Shown piece by piece: positions 9,440 to 20,714 of a stretch of DNA of 64,000 bases. Within the stretch, counting starts at the first letter, position 1, and each line of letters opens with the position of its first letter. The position numbers and the translations under genes are program-made. The stretch is taken from NCBI RefSeq assembly GCF_900496975.1, contig NZ_UFQC01000016.1:80804-144803 (forward strand). Reading direction: 5' to 3'. The notes beneath the pieces are model-generated. The model was not told the DNA's origin. It saw only the letters and a list, made by a program, of their open reading frames with translations, and did not search any database. The DNA is from Achromobacter veterisilvae. GTDB lineage: Bacteria > Pseudomonadota > Gammaproteobacteria > Burkholderiales > Burkholderiaceae_B.

Positions 9440-10339
9440 ATGAGCAATACGACACCCGCCGCGACCCTCGCCGCCACGCCCAAGAACGACGTGCGCACGC
9501 CCGCCACCGAGTTCTGGCGCAAATTCAAGAAGCAGAAGCTGGGCGTGGGCGCCGGCATCTTCGTCCTGCTGCTGGTCCTGGTGGCGGTCTTTGCGCCCTG
9601 GATCGTGCCGTTCGACGCCGAGAACTTCTTCGACTACGAAGCGCTGAACGCCGGCCCGTCCGCCACCCACTGGCTGGGCGTGGACTCGCTGGGCCGCGAC
9701 ATCTTCAGCCGCATCCTGATGGGCGCCCGCATCTCGCTGGCCGCCGGCTTCCTGTCCGTCGCCATGGGCGCCATCGTGGGCACCTTCATGGGCCTGATGG
9801 CCGGCTACTACCAGGGCTGGTGGGAACGCATCACGATGCGCATCTCCGACGTGCTGCTGGCCTTCCCGGGCATGCTGCTGGCCATCGGCGTGGTCGCCAT
9901 CCTGGGTTCCAGCATGGTCAACGTGATCGTCGCCGTGGCCGTGTTCAGCGTGCCGGCCTTCGCCCGCCTGGTGCGCGGCAACACGCTGTCGATCAAGCAG
10001 ATGACCTACGTCGAGGCCGTCAAGAGCGTGGGCGCGTCCGACTGGACCATCATCATGCGCCACATCCTGCCCGGCACGATCTCGCCGATCGTGGTGTACG
10101 GCACGATGCGCATCGGCACCTCGATCATCACGGCCGCCAGCCTGTCCTTCCTGGGCATGGGCGCGCAGCCTCCCACCCCGGAGTGGGGCGCGATGCTGAA
10201 CGAGGCCCGCGCCGACATGGTGATCGCGCCGCATGTGGCGATCTTCCCGGCCCTGGCCATTTTCCTCACCGTGCTGGCGTTCAACCTGCTGGGCGACGGC
10301 CTGCGCGACGCGCTCGATCCCAAGATCGACCGCAAGTAA
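9440..10339 (+). CDS. gsiD: Peptide ABC transporter permease 2 (GsiD/DppC type)
   Basis: A 299-residue permease partner of the preceding gene. A cytoplasmic N-terminus of about 35 residues leads into the first membrane helix ([16 protein letters not shown]). The DppC-family hallmark [22 protein letters not shown] follows, and the ATPase-contact loop is [13 protein letters not shown]. The ATG at 9440 is preferred to a frame opening inside gsiC at 9383, because it gives the family-typical length and lies just after the gsiC stop. With GsiA, GsiB and GsiC it completes a peptide importer. Confidence 0.93.
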   Translation: MSNTTPAATLAATPKNDVRTPATEFWRKFKKQKLGVGAGIFVLLLVLVAVFAPWIVPFDAENFFDYEALNAGPSATHWLGVDSLGRDIFSRILMGARISLAAGFLSVAMGAIVGTFMGLMAGYYQGWWERITMRISDVLLAFPGMLLAIGVVAILGSSMVNVIVAVAVFSVPAFARLVRGNTLSIKQMTYVEAVKSVGASDWTIIMRHILPGTISPIVVYGTMRIGTSIITAASLSFLGMGAQPPTPEWGAMLNEARADMVIAPHVAIFPALAIFLTVLAFNLLGDGLRDALDPKIDRK

Positions 10340-10459
10340 TCCCGCCGCCGGGGCGGCAAGCCCCCGGCAGGACGGTGTACTTCTCGCCGCCGCCGTCCTC
10401 GCCCGCCCGGCGAAGACGGCGGCGTTTCGCATTCTGGAGCGTGGCGACACGCAGCAAGC

Positions 10460-11554
10460 ATGGATAGACAAACGCTGGAAATTCCCCGCATCGGCGTGCG
10501 GCCCTCGGGGCCGCTGGATTCGATCTGCGACGTGGGCGACGTGACGGTGGGGCACAGCACCCTGTCCGACGGCGCCGTGCAGACGGGCGTCACCGTGGTG
10601 CGTCCGCATGGCGGCGACCCCTACCTGGACAAGGCGCCCGCCGCCGCGACCGTGCTCAATGGCTTTGGCAAGAGCACGGGCCTCGTGCAGGTGCAGGAAC
10701 TGGGCGTGCTGGAAACGCCGATCGCGCTGACCAACACCTTCGGGGTGGGAACCGTGGCCAATGCGCAGATCCGCGCGGCGGTGGCGGCCAACCCCGGCAT
10801 CGGCCGCGGCCTGCCCACGGTCAATCCGCTGGTGTTCGAGTGCAACGACGGCTATCTGAACGATATCCAGGCGCTGGCGGTGCAGGAATCACATTACGCC
10901 CAGGCCCTGGCCGGCGCGGGCAAGGCGATGGAGCAGGGCGCCGTGGGGGCGGGGCGCGGCATGTCGTGCTTTTCGTTCAAGGGCGGCATCGGCTCGGCCT
11001 CGCGCATCGCCGAGATCCAGCCGGGCCAGCGCCATCTCGTCGGCGCCCTGGTGCTGGCGAACTTCGGCCGCCTGCCCAACCTGACCGTGGCGGGGCGGCC
11101 GTTCGGCCGCCGGCTGGCCGACAGGCTGGACCGCGGGCTGGACCAGGGCGGCGAGAATGCCGCGATCGTCCCCGAAAAGGGGTCCATCATTTTGCTGCTG
11201 GCGACGGACGCGCCGCTGGATGCGCGCCAACTGCGCCGCCTGTCGCTGCGCGCGGGCGCCGGGCTGGCGCGCACCGGTTCGGTGTTCGGGCATGGCAGCG
11301 GCGACATCGCGCTGGCGTTCTCCACCGCCTACACGGTGCCGCAACTGGCCGAGCGGCCGATGCCGGCCATCGCCATGCTGCACGAAACCCGCATCGACCC
11401 GCTGTTCGAGGCCGCGGCCGAGGCGTGCGAACAGGCCATCATCGCCGCGTTGTGGCGGGCGGAAGGCGTGCGCGGCCGCGACGGGCACCACCGCGACGCC
11501 CTCCGGGAGGCCGCTCCCGACTGGCGGCAGTGGCTGTCGGACACCGAATTCTGA
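10460..11554 (+). CDS. dmpA: S58/P1-family self-processing aminopeptidase (DmpA type)
   Basis: A 364-residue enzyme of the DmpA/BapA family, Ntn-like aminopeptidases that release N-terminal D-residues or beta-amino acids. The expected autocleavage site is Gly241-Ser242 in EKGSIILLLATDAPL, with Ser242 the new N-terminal nucleophile. The family stretches CDVGDVTVGHSTL, GAGRGMSCFSFKGGIGSAS and ARTGSVFGHGSGDIALAFSTAY are all present. There is no signal peptide, so it acts in the cytosol on imported peptides. It lies 120 bases after gsiD, a gap with GC-rich sequence but no clear terminator, so it is probably co-transcribed. Confidence 0.88.
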   Translation: MDRQTLEIPRIGVRPSGPLDSICDVGDVTVGHSTLSDGAVQTGVTVVRPHGGDPYLDKAPAAATVLNGFGKSTGLVQVQELGVLETPIALTNTFGVGTVANAQIRAAVAANPGIGRGLPTVNPLVFECNDGYLNDIQALAVQESHYAQALAGAGKAMEQGAVGAGRGMSCFSFKGGIGSASRIAEIQPGQRHLVGALVLANFGRLPNLTVAGRPFGRRLADRLDRGLDQGGENAAIVPEKGSIILLLATDAPLDARQLRRLSLRAGAGLARTGSVFGHGSGDIALAFSTAYTVPQLAERPMPAIAMLHETRIDPLFEAAAEACEQAIIAALWRAEGVRGRDGHHRDALREAAPDWRQWLSDTEF

Positions 11555-11573
11555 ATTTCAAAGGCGCTTACCC

Positions 11574-12398
11574 ATGAAAATCCTCATCTCCACCGATATC
11601 GAAGGCGTCGCCGGCGTCTTCCACGCAGAGCAGGTCCGCGCCGGCAACGGCGAATACGAGCGCGCCCGCGCCTGGATGACCGCCGAGGCCAACGCGGCCG
11701 TGCAGGGCGCCATCGCCGGCGGCGCCGAGGAGATCCTGGTCAACGATTCGCACGGCGGGTTCCGCAACCTGCTGCCCGACGGCCTGGACGAGCGCGTCCG
11801 CCTGGTGCTGGGCAAGCCCCGCTACCTGGGCATGATGGGCGGGCTGGAAGAGGGCTGCGACGCCGTCTTCATGATCGGCTACCACTCGCGCTCGCAAGGC
11901 CGCGGCATCCTGGCCCACACCATCAACAGCTTCGCGTTCGCCCGCGTGCTCATCAACGGCATGGAACTGGGCGAGGCCGGCCTGTACGGCGCGCTGGCCG
12001 GCGAAATGGGCGTGCCGGTCATCCTGGGCACCGGCGATGACGTGTTCATCGCGGAAACCCGCGACACCTTCCCGGGCGCCGAATGGGTGCAGACCAAGGT
12101 CGCCCACGGCCAGGGCAGCGGCATCACCTTGTCGCCCGCGGCCTCGCGCCGCGCCATCGCGGCCGCGGCCGAGACCGCCGTGCGGAACCTGAAGAAGCAG
12201 GCCCCCGTTCCTTTCCGCATTCCCGCCCCTATAGAATGCCGGTTGCAGACCCAGAGTTCGGCCCTGGCCGACCTGTTCTGCATGTGGCCCACGCTGGAAC
12301 GCGTGGACGGCGTCACCTTGCGGTTCACCACGGACAGCATGCAGTCCGCCGTCCGCACGCTGAACAGCCTGGCCGCCATGTCCTTCATGTTGCGCTAA
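11574..12398 (+). CDS. M55-family D-aminopeptidase (DppA family)
   Basis: A 274-residue zinc peptidase of the M55 family, whose founding member is the D-aminopeptidase DppA of Bacillus subtilis, which acts on D-Ala-D-Ala-type peptides. The N-terminus MKILISTDIEGVAGV supplies the metal ligands Asp8 and Glu10; VNDSHGGFRNLLPD and IGYHSRSQGRGILAHT supply the other expected ligands. The start 19 bases after dmpA removes about 140 codons of open frame that only overlap dmpA. A decameric cytosolic enzyme is expected from the family. Confidence 0.88.
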   Translation: MKILISTDIEGVAGVFHAEQVRAGNGEYERARAWMTAEANAAVQGAIAGGAEEILVNDSHGGFRNLLPDGLDERVRLVLGKPRYLGMMGGLEEGCDAVFMIGYHSRSQGRGILAHTINSFAFARVLINGMELGEAGLYGALAGEMGVPVILGTGDDVFIAETRDTFPGAEWVQTKVAHGQGSGITLSPAASRRAIAAAAETAVRNLKKQAPVPFRIPAPIECRLQTQSSALADLFCMWPTLERVDGVTLRFTTDSMQSAVRTLNSLAAMSFMLR

Positions 12399-12413
12399 GG
12401 ATCACTCCCTCCC

Positions 12414-14204
12414 ATGTCTAGCACCGACGCCCGTATCGCCCAATTGCGGCAGGCCATGCGCCGCCGCGGCCTGTCCGCCTATATCGTTCCCTCTTCGGAC
12501 CCGCACCTGTCCGAATACCTGCCGGCGCGCTGGCAGGGGCGGCGCTGGCTGTCGGGCTTCACGGGATCGGTCGGCACGCTGGTGGTCACCGCCGATTTCG
12601 CCGGCCTGTGGGTGGACAGCCGCTACTGGGTGCAGGCGGAAGCGCAATTGGCCGGCACCGGCGTGCAGTTGATGAAGATCGCGCTGGCGTCCACGCCCGG
12701 CCACGTGGACTGGCTGGCCGCCAATACCAAGGCGGGCGAGGTCATCGGCGTCGACGGCCAGGTGCTGGGCCTGGGCGCCTTCCGCGCCTTGTCCGCGGCC
12801 GCCGCAAGCTCGGGCGCCGCGCTGGAGATCCGCGAGGACCTGCTCGACGAGATCTGGCCCGAACGCGCCGGCCTGCCCGCCGCGCCGATCTACGAACACG
12901 TCGCGCCCGAGGCCTGCGTCTCCCGCGCCGACAAGCTGGCGCAGGTGCGCGAGGCCATGCGCGGGCATGGCGCGGACGCGCATTTCATCAGCACGCTGGA
13001 CGACATCGCCTGGCTCTTCAACCTGCGCGGCGTGGACGTGGACTACAACCCGGTCTTCGTCGGCCATGCGCTGGTCGGCCTGGACCACGCTACGCTGTTC
13101 GTGGCCGGCGGCAAGATCGACGGGGCGCTGCGTTCCGTCCTGGCCGCCGATGGCGTCGACGTGGCGGACTACGTCCAGGCCGCCGACGCGCTGGCCTCGC
13201 TGGAACTGGACCAGAAGCTGCTGATCGACCCGGCCCGCGTGACCTGCGGCGTGTTCCACGCCATGGATCCGGCCGTGCCGCGAGTCGAGGCCATCAACCC
13301 GTCCACGCTGCTGAAGTCCAGGAAGACCGACGCCGAACTGGCCAACGTGCGCCAGGCCATGGCGCAGGACGGCGCGGCGCTGTGCGAGTTCTTTTCCTGG
13401 TTCGAGGGGGCGCTCGGCAACCAGACCATCACCGAACTGACGATCGACGACCGGATCACCGCCGCCCGCGCGCGCCGCCCCGGCTACGTCTGCCCCAGCT
13501 TCGCCACCATCGCCGGCTTCAACGCCAACGGCGCGATGCCGCACTACCGCGCCACGGCCGAGGCGCACGCCGTCATCGAAGGCGACGGGCTGCTGCTGAT
13601 CGATTCGGGCGGCCAGTACCTGGGCGGCACGACCGACATCACGCGGGTGGTCGCCGTGGGCACGCCCAGCGCCGACCAGAAGGTGGATTTCACGCTGGTG
13701 CTCAAGGGCATGATCGCGCTGTCGCGCGCCTCGTTCCCGCGCGGCACGCCGTCGCCGATGCTGGACGCCATCGCGCGCGCCCCGATCTGGGAAGGCGGCG
13801 CGGAGTACGGCCATGGCACGGGCCACGGCGTGGGCTATTTCCTGAACGTGCACGAGGGGCCGCAGGTCATTTCCTATCGCGCCGCGCCGGGCCCGCACAC
13901 CGCGATGGAGCCGGGCATGATCACCTCCAACGAGCCGGGCATCTATCGTCCGGGCCGCTGGGGCGTGCGCATCGAGAACCTGGTGGCCAACCGCGCCTGG
14001 CTGACCTCCGAGCTGGGGGAATTCCTGTGCTTCGAGACGCTGACGCTCTGCCCGATCGACACCCGCTGCATCGAGCCCGCGCTGATGCGCGCCGACGAGA
14101 TCGCCTGGCTGAACGATTATCACAAGACGGTGTTCGAACGCCTGTCGCCCCTGGTCGAGGGCGAGGCGCTGGCCTGGCTGGAGCGCCGCACCGCGGCGAT
14201 CTGA
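12414..14204 (+). CDS. Xaa-Pro aminopeptidase, M24B family (aminopeptidase P, long form)
   Basis: A 596-residue aminopeptidase P of the long, XPNPEP1-like type with two creatinase-like N-terminal domains before the pita-bread catalytic domain. The dinuclear metal ligands are visible in order: Asp in LLIDSGGQY, Asp in GGTTDITR, His in GHGTGHGVGYF, Glu in TSNEPGIYRPG and Glu in RIENL. It removes residues in front of proline, a bond other peptidases leave. It is the last gene of the peptide operon and starts 16 bases after the M55 gene. Confidence 0.92.
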   Translation: MSSTDARIAQLRQAMRRRGLSAYIVPSSDPHLSEYLPARWQGRRWLSGFTGSVGTLVVTADFAGLWVDSRYWVQAEAQLAGTGVQLMKIALASTPGHVDWLAANTKAGEVIGVDGQVLGLGAFRALSAAAASSGAALEIREDLLDEIWPERAGLPAAPIYEHVAPEACVSRADKLAQVREAMRGHGADAHFISTLDDIAWLFNLRGVDVDYNPVFVGHALVGLDHATLFVAGGKIDGALRSVLAADGVDVADYVQAADALASLELDQKLLIDPARVTCGVFHAMDPAVPRVEAINPSTLLKSRKTDAELANVRQAMAQDGAALCEFFSWFEGALGNQTITELTIDDRITAARARRPGYVCPSFATIAGFNANGAMPHYRATAEAHAVIEGDGLLLIDSGGQYLGGTTDITRVVAVGTPSADQKVDFTLVLKGMIALSRASFPRGTPSPMLDAIARAPIWEGGAEYGHGTGHGVGYFLNVHEGPQVISYRAAPGPHTAMEPGMITSNEPGIYRPGRWGVRIENLVANRAWLTSELGEFLCFETLTLCPIDTRCIEPALMRADEIAWLNDYHKTVFERLSPLVEGEALAWLERRTAAI

Positions 14205-14254
14205 GCGGACAGGGCGGGGACGCCCGCCAGAAACGGGGACGTAGAAAGCGCGCG

Positions 14255-14274
14255 GCGGCGGCTTCGGCCGCCGC
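14255..14274 (+). terminator. UUCG-capped hairpin closing the peptide operon
   Basis: Perfect 8-bp GC stem GCGGCGGC / GCCGCCGC closed by a TTCG tetraloop, 50 bases after the peptidase stop. There is no T run, so it is either a weak terminator or a stabilising 3' end. Confidence 0.55.
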
Positions 14275-14339
14275 GGGAGTGCTGCCAAATGTTACTCCTC
14301 CTCGCTAGGGGAAAACCCAAATAACTTTCGCCTCCCGGC

Positions 14340-16042
<1,703 letters not shown>

Positions 16043-16102
16043 TGGGCGCCTGCGGTCTCGAGTTCCGCGTGCGGATCTTCGGGACCGCGGGCCGCCGCCC
16101 CA

Positions 16103-16130
16103 GCGCCGCCCTGTACGGCGGCGCTTCTTT
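16103..16130 (+). terminator. Intrinsic terminator after pyrG
   Basis: Perfect 8-bp stem GCGCCGCC / GGCGGCGC with a 6-base loop, followed by TTCTTT. It separates pyrG from the DUF1330-eno pair. Confidence 0.7.
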
Positions 16131-16244
16131 CAGATACAACCGATTAGCATCGGATATGTGTCGCCGGATCGCCTGCGCGACACTGGCGGCATCGCCGTAT
16201 CCGGCGCCAGACCGAAACCAACGCAACTGTCCTGAAGGAACCCC

Positions 16245-17820
<1,576 letters not shown>

Positions 17821-17889
17821 TATGAAGCGCGGCCCGGGGGCGCAAGCCCGGGGCCGCATCCACGCCACGACTGCTGAGGGTTCTCGCGT

Positions 17890-18297
17890 ATGCGCCTGTT
17901 GTTCCTGGTGCTGTTCGTGCTGCTAGGCCTGATCCAATACCCGCTGTGGCTGGGTAAGGGCGGCTGGTTCAAGGTCTGGGATCTGCAACGCCAGGTGGCG
18001 GAGCAGCGCGAGACCAACGAAGGCCTGCGCGCGCGCAACGCCGCGCTCGAAGCGGAAGTGCGCGACCTGGAAGGCGGCTCCGGCGCCATCGAGGAGCGGG
18101 CCCGCGGCGAACTGGGCATGATGCGCGAGGGCGAAGTGTTCGTGCACATCCTGCCGCAGAACACGCCCGCGCCCGCGGGCGGCGCGTCCCTGGCGGCCGA
18201 ACCCGCCGCCAGGCCCGCCGCGCGCGCCGGCGCGCCGGCCACCCGGGCGTCCGCCCCGGCGCCCAAACCCTCCAATCCGGCGAACGCGCGGCACTGA
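17890..18297 (+). CDS. ftsB: Cell division protein FtsB
   Basis: A 135-residue bitopic membrane protein of the FtsQLB divisome complex. A short cytoplasmic start (MR) leads into one membrane helix (about residues 3-20), then a coiled coil (about 28-65, [22 protein letters not shown]). [18 protein letters not shown] is the conserved end of the FtsB/DivIC domain. It is longer than E. coli FtsB (103 residues) because of an Ala/Pro-rich C-terminal tail of about 45 residues. GAGGG lies about 9 bases before the start. Confidence 0.9.
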   Translation: MRLLFLVLFVLLGLIQYPLWLGKGGWFKVWDLQRQVAEQRETNEGLRARNAALEAEVRDLEGGSGAIEERARGELGMMREGEVFVHILPQNTPAPAGGASLAAEPAARPAARAGAPATRASAPAPKPSNPANARH

Positions 18298-18334
18298 CCG
18301 CCGCCCGCGTTCCCGCGTCCATTTTCCGTTCCGC

Positions 18335-19072
18335 TCAGCCGCAGCGCACGCTGCGGCACTCGCCGTACACGATGCCGGCGGGCGGCGGCGCCCTGCGCGC
18401 CCAATCGGCCGGATGCGAGTGCATTTCCGTTTCCAGTTCGACCTGAATGGGCAGCAGGCCCCGGGCCTGCGCGCGGCCCGCGTAGCCGGCGCCGTCGCGC
18501 CCCAGCACCGCCAGCAGGGCCCGCAGCGGCGGCAGCAGCGGCTTGTGCAGATAGGTCAGCCGCAACTTCAGCGTGTTGGCCTGGAATATGCTCTGGCCGC
18601 CCGGCCGGGGCGGCCGGCGGGCATGCTGCAGGTCCTGGTAGTCGTTGTCGATCGCCCGCAAGCCTGCTGCGGCGGCGATGCGCAGGCCCGGCCGGGCATG
18701 CTCGCGGAAGGAACGTTCGTCCGGAAGCAGCACTTCGATGCGCCAGGGGTGCATGCCTGAAATGGCCGCGAGTCCGGCCTGGGCGTCCGCCTGGCGGCGC
18801 CGGGCGTCGGCCTGGCCCCGCGAGGACGCATGGCGCGGCAACAGGGCCCGCAGAAAGGCCGCGCGCATGCGCGCCGGGTCGCCGTGGGCGGTGGCGCCGG
18901 CGCGCGCCGCTTCCGTCAGCGCCAGGTGGGCCATCTGGCGCGCGCCCTGCCAATGGGCGGCCTCGACCGCCAGCAGGCCCAGCAGCAGCACGACGGCCGC
19001 CGCCACCGCGAACTCGATGGCGGCGGCGCCGCGTTGCCGGCGGCGGGGCGGGGCAGGAAAAAAGGCGGTCAT
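18335..19072 (-). CDS. TadE-like membrane protein, orphan
   Basis: A 245-residue protein starting MTAFFPAPPRRRQRGAAAIE. The RGAAAIEFA segment followed by a single hydrophobic helix (VAAAVVLLLGLLAVEAA) is the TadE/TadG pseudopilin-like signature, with Glu at the processing-site position. The rest is predicted extracytoplasmic, ends with two cysteines, and resembles nothing I can name. No other tad or flp gene is near, so partners must lie elsewhere or be lost. The start at 19072 is chosen because the hallmark lies 12 residues in; an ATG at 19096 is possible. Confidence 0.65.
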   Translation of the reverse strand: MTAFFPAPPRRRQRGAAAIEFAVAAAVVLLLGLLAVEAAHWQGARQMAHLALTEAARAGATAHGDPARMRAAFLRALLPRHASSRGQADARRRQADAQAGLAAISGMHPWRIEVLLPDERSFREHARPGLRIAAAAGLRAIDNDYQDLQHARRPPRPGGQSIFQANTLKLRLTYLHKPLLPPLRALLAVLGRDGAGYAGRAQARGLLPIQVELETEMHSHPADWARRAPPPAGIVYGECRSVRCG

Positions 19073-19163
19073 GGCTGCGCAGTCTGGCGCGGGCATGACC
19101 GCCTGTCGATGAGGACAATCCGGTGTGATGGAAACGCCGCGGCGGCCGGGCCGCCGGCGCGCG

Positions 19164-20093
19164 TCAGTGGACGGTAGGAGGCGCGTCCCCGGCGGGCGGC
19201 GGGTTCGGCGAGAACAGGGCGGCGCAGTCGACGGCGTCGAACTTGTACGGTTTGCCGCAGAAATCGCAGGACACGTCCACTTCACCGCGTTCGGCCAGGA
19301 TGTCCTGGATTTCCTCTTCGCCCAGCGAGCGCAGCATGTTGGCCACGCGTTCGCGGGTGCAGGGACAGTGCCAGCGCACCTCCAGCGGATCGAAGGCCAG
19401 CAGGGTCTCTTCCCAGAACAGTCGGTGGACCAGTTTGTCGATCTCGGTGGCCAGCAGTTCGTCGCGCTGCAGGGTGCCCGCCAGCGCGCAGACGCGGTCC
19501 CAGGTTTCGGCGGCGTCCTGCGGGGTCAGCACGGGCGCCTCGGAGCCGCCGTGGTGCGGCAGGCGCTGGGCGAGCATGCCGGCGGCATGGCCGGCGTCGG
19601 CCGCCAGCCACAGGCGGGTGTCGAGCTGTTCGGAGGCCTTCATGTAGTGTTGCAGCGCCTCGGCCACGGTGTCGCCTTCCAGGGGCACGATGCCCTGGTA
19701 GGCCTGCTGGCCGGGGAGCTTGCGCTGGGGGTCCAGCACCACGATGAAACGGCCGTTTCCACCCGGGTTCAGCAGGCTTTGCATATCGCCGTCGGTGGGG
19801 ACTTCGTGCCCCTCGCGCATCTTGACGGTGGCGCGCAGGCTGAGGTCGTGGCGGCATTCCACCACCAGCAGGGCGATGGGGCCGTCGCCCTGGATCTGCA
19901 GCACCAGCGAGCCGTCGAACTTGATGTTGGCGGCCAGCAGGGTGGACGCCGCCACCAGTTCGCCCAGCAGGTTGGTGATGGCGGGCGGGTAGTCGTGGTT
20001 GGCCTGCACGGCCTTCCAGGTGGCTTCCAGGCGCACGGCCTGGACGCGGACGCTGCGGTCTTCGGTAAGGTATTTTTTGAGCTGATCGGTCAT
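19164..20093 (-). CDS. hslO: Redox-regulated chaperone Hsp33
   Basis: A 309-residue cytosolic holdase chaperone, inactive with zinc bound and switched on by oxidation. The C-terminal zinc centre is present: Cys-x-Cys in WHCPCTRER and Cys-x-x-Cys in VSCDFCGKPYKF. The N-terminal domain matches the family, including VAASTLLAANIKFDGSLVLQIQGDGP. It is 74 bases downstream of the carbonic anhydrase gene, same strand. Confidence 0.94.
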   Translation of the reverse strand: MTDQLKKYLTEDRSVRVQAVRLEATWKAVQANHDYPPAITNLLGELVAASTLLAANIKFDGSLVLQIQGDGPIALLVVECRHDLSLRATVKMREGHEVPTDGDMQSLLNPGGNGRFIVVLDPQRKLPGQQAYQGIVPLEGDTVAEALQHYMKASEQLDTRLWLAADAGHAAGMLAQRLPHHGGSEAPVLTPQDAAETWDRVCALAGTLQRDELLATEIDKLVHRLFWEETLLAFDPLEVRWHCPCTRERVANMLRSLGEEEIQDILAERGEVDVSCDFCGKPYKFDAVDCAALFSPNPPPAGDAPPTVH

Positions 20094-20167
20094 GGGGGAA
20101 TGTTAGCCGATCGGGCGGGCCAAATTCCCCTGCCGGCAGCAGGGGCTGGGGCGCCGCGGGGGAGCGT

Positions 20168-20689
20168 TCAGGCGATCCGCTTCAGGGCGGTCTTGTAGTG
20201 TTGGCCCCGCGCCACGTAGTGGGCGGTGTTCTTGTGCATGTTGGCGATTTCCTCGTCCGAGAGTTCGCGGACGACCTTGCCGATGCCGATCACCAGGGAA
20301 TTGTCCGGGATGACGCGGTCTTCGGGGATGATGGCCCCGGCGCCGATCAGGCAGTTGCGGCCGATGACCGCGTTGTTCAGCACGATGGCCTGCATGCCCA
20401 CCAGCGCGCCCTCGTGGATGGTGCAGCCGTGCAGCATGGCCTGGTGGCCCACCGTGACGTTGGGGCCGACGGTCATGGGACAGCCCGCGTCCACGTGCAG
20501 CACGCTGCCTTCCTGGATATTGCTGCCCTGGCGGATCAGGATGGCGTCGTTGTCGCCCCGGATCGACACGTTCGACCAGATGCTGACGCCGGCCTCCAGC
20601 GTGACGTTGCCGATGATGTCGGCGCTGTCGGCCACGTAGGCCGCGGGGTCGATGCGGGGGATCAGGTCGTCGAGCTGGTAGATGGGCAT
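20168..20689 (-). CDS. Gamma-carbonic anhydrase-like hexapeptide protein (YrdA type)
   Basis: A 173-residue left-handed beta-helix protein with hexapeptide repeats through residues about 20-130. The zinc-ligand histidines of the gamma class are placed as expected in LHVDAGCPMTVGPNVTVGHQAMLHGCTI. It may hydrate CO2 or be a structural relative, as activity varies in the YrdA group. It lies just downstream of the acyl-CoA synthetase gene, 25 bases after its stop. Confidence 0.88.
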   Translation of the reverse strand: MPIYQLDDLIPRIDPAAYVADSADIIGNVTLEAGVSIWSNVSIRGDNDAILIRQGSNIQEGSVLHVDAGCPMTVGPNVTVGHQAMLHGCTIHEGALVGMQAIVLNNAVIGRNCLIGAGAIIPEDRVIPDNSLVIGIGKVVRELSDEEIANMHKNTAHYVARGQHYKTALKRIA

Positions 20690-20714
20690 GCCTTGGGTCT
20701 CTCCGGTTGCGGCG

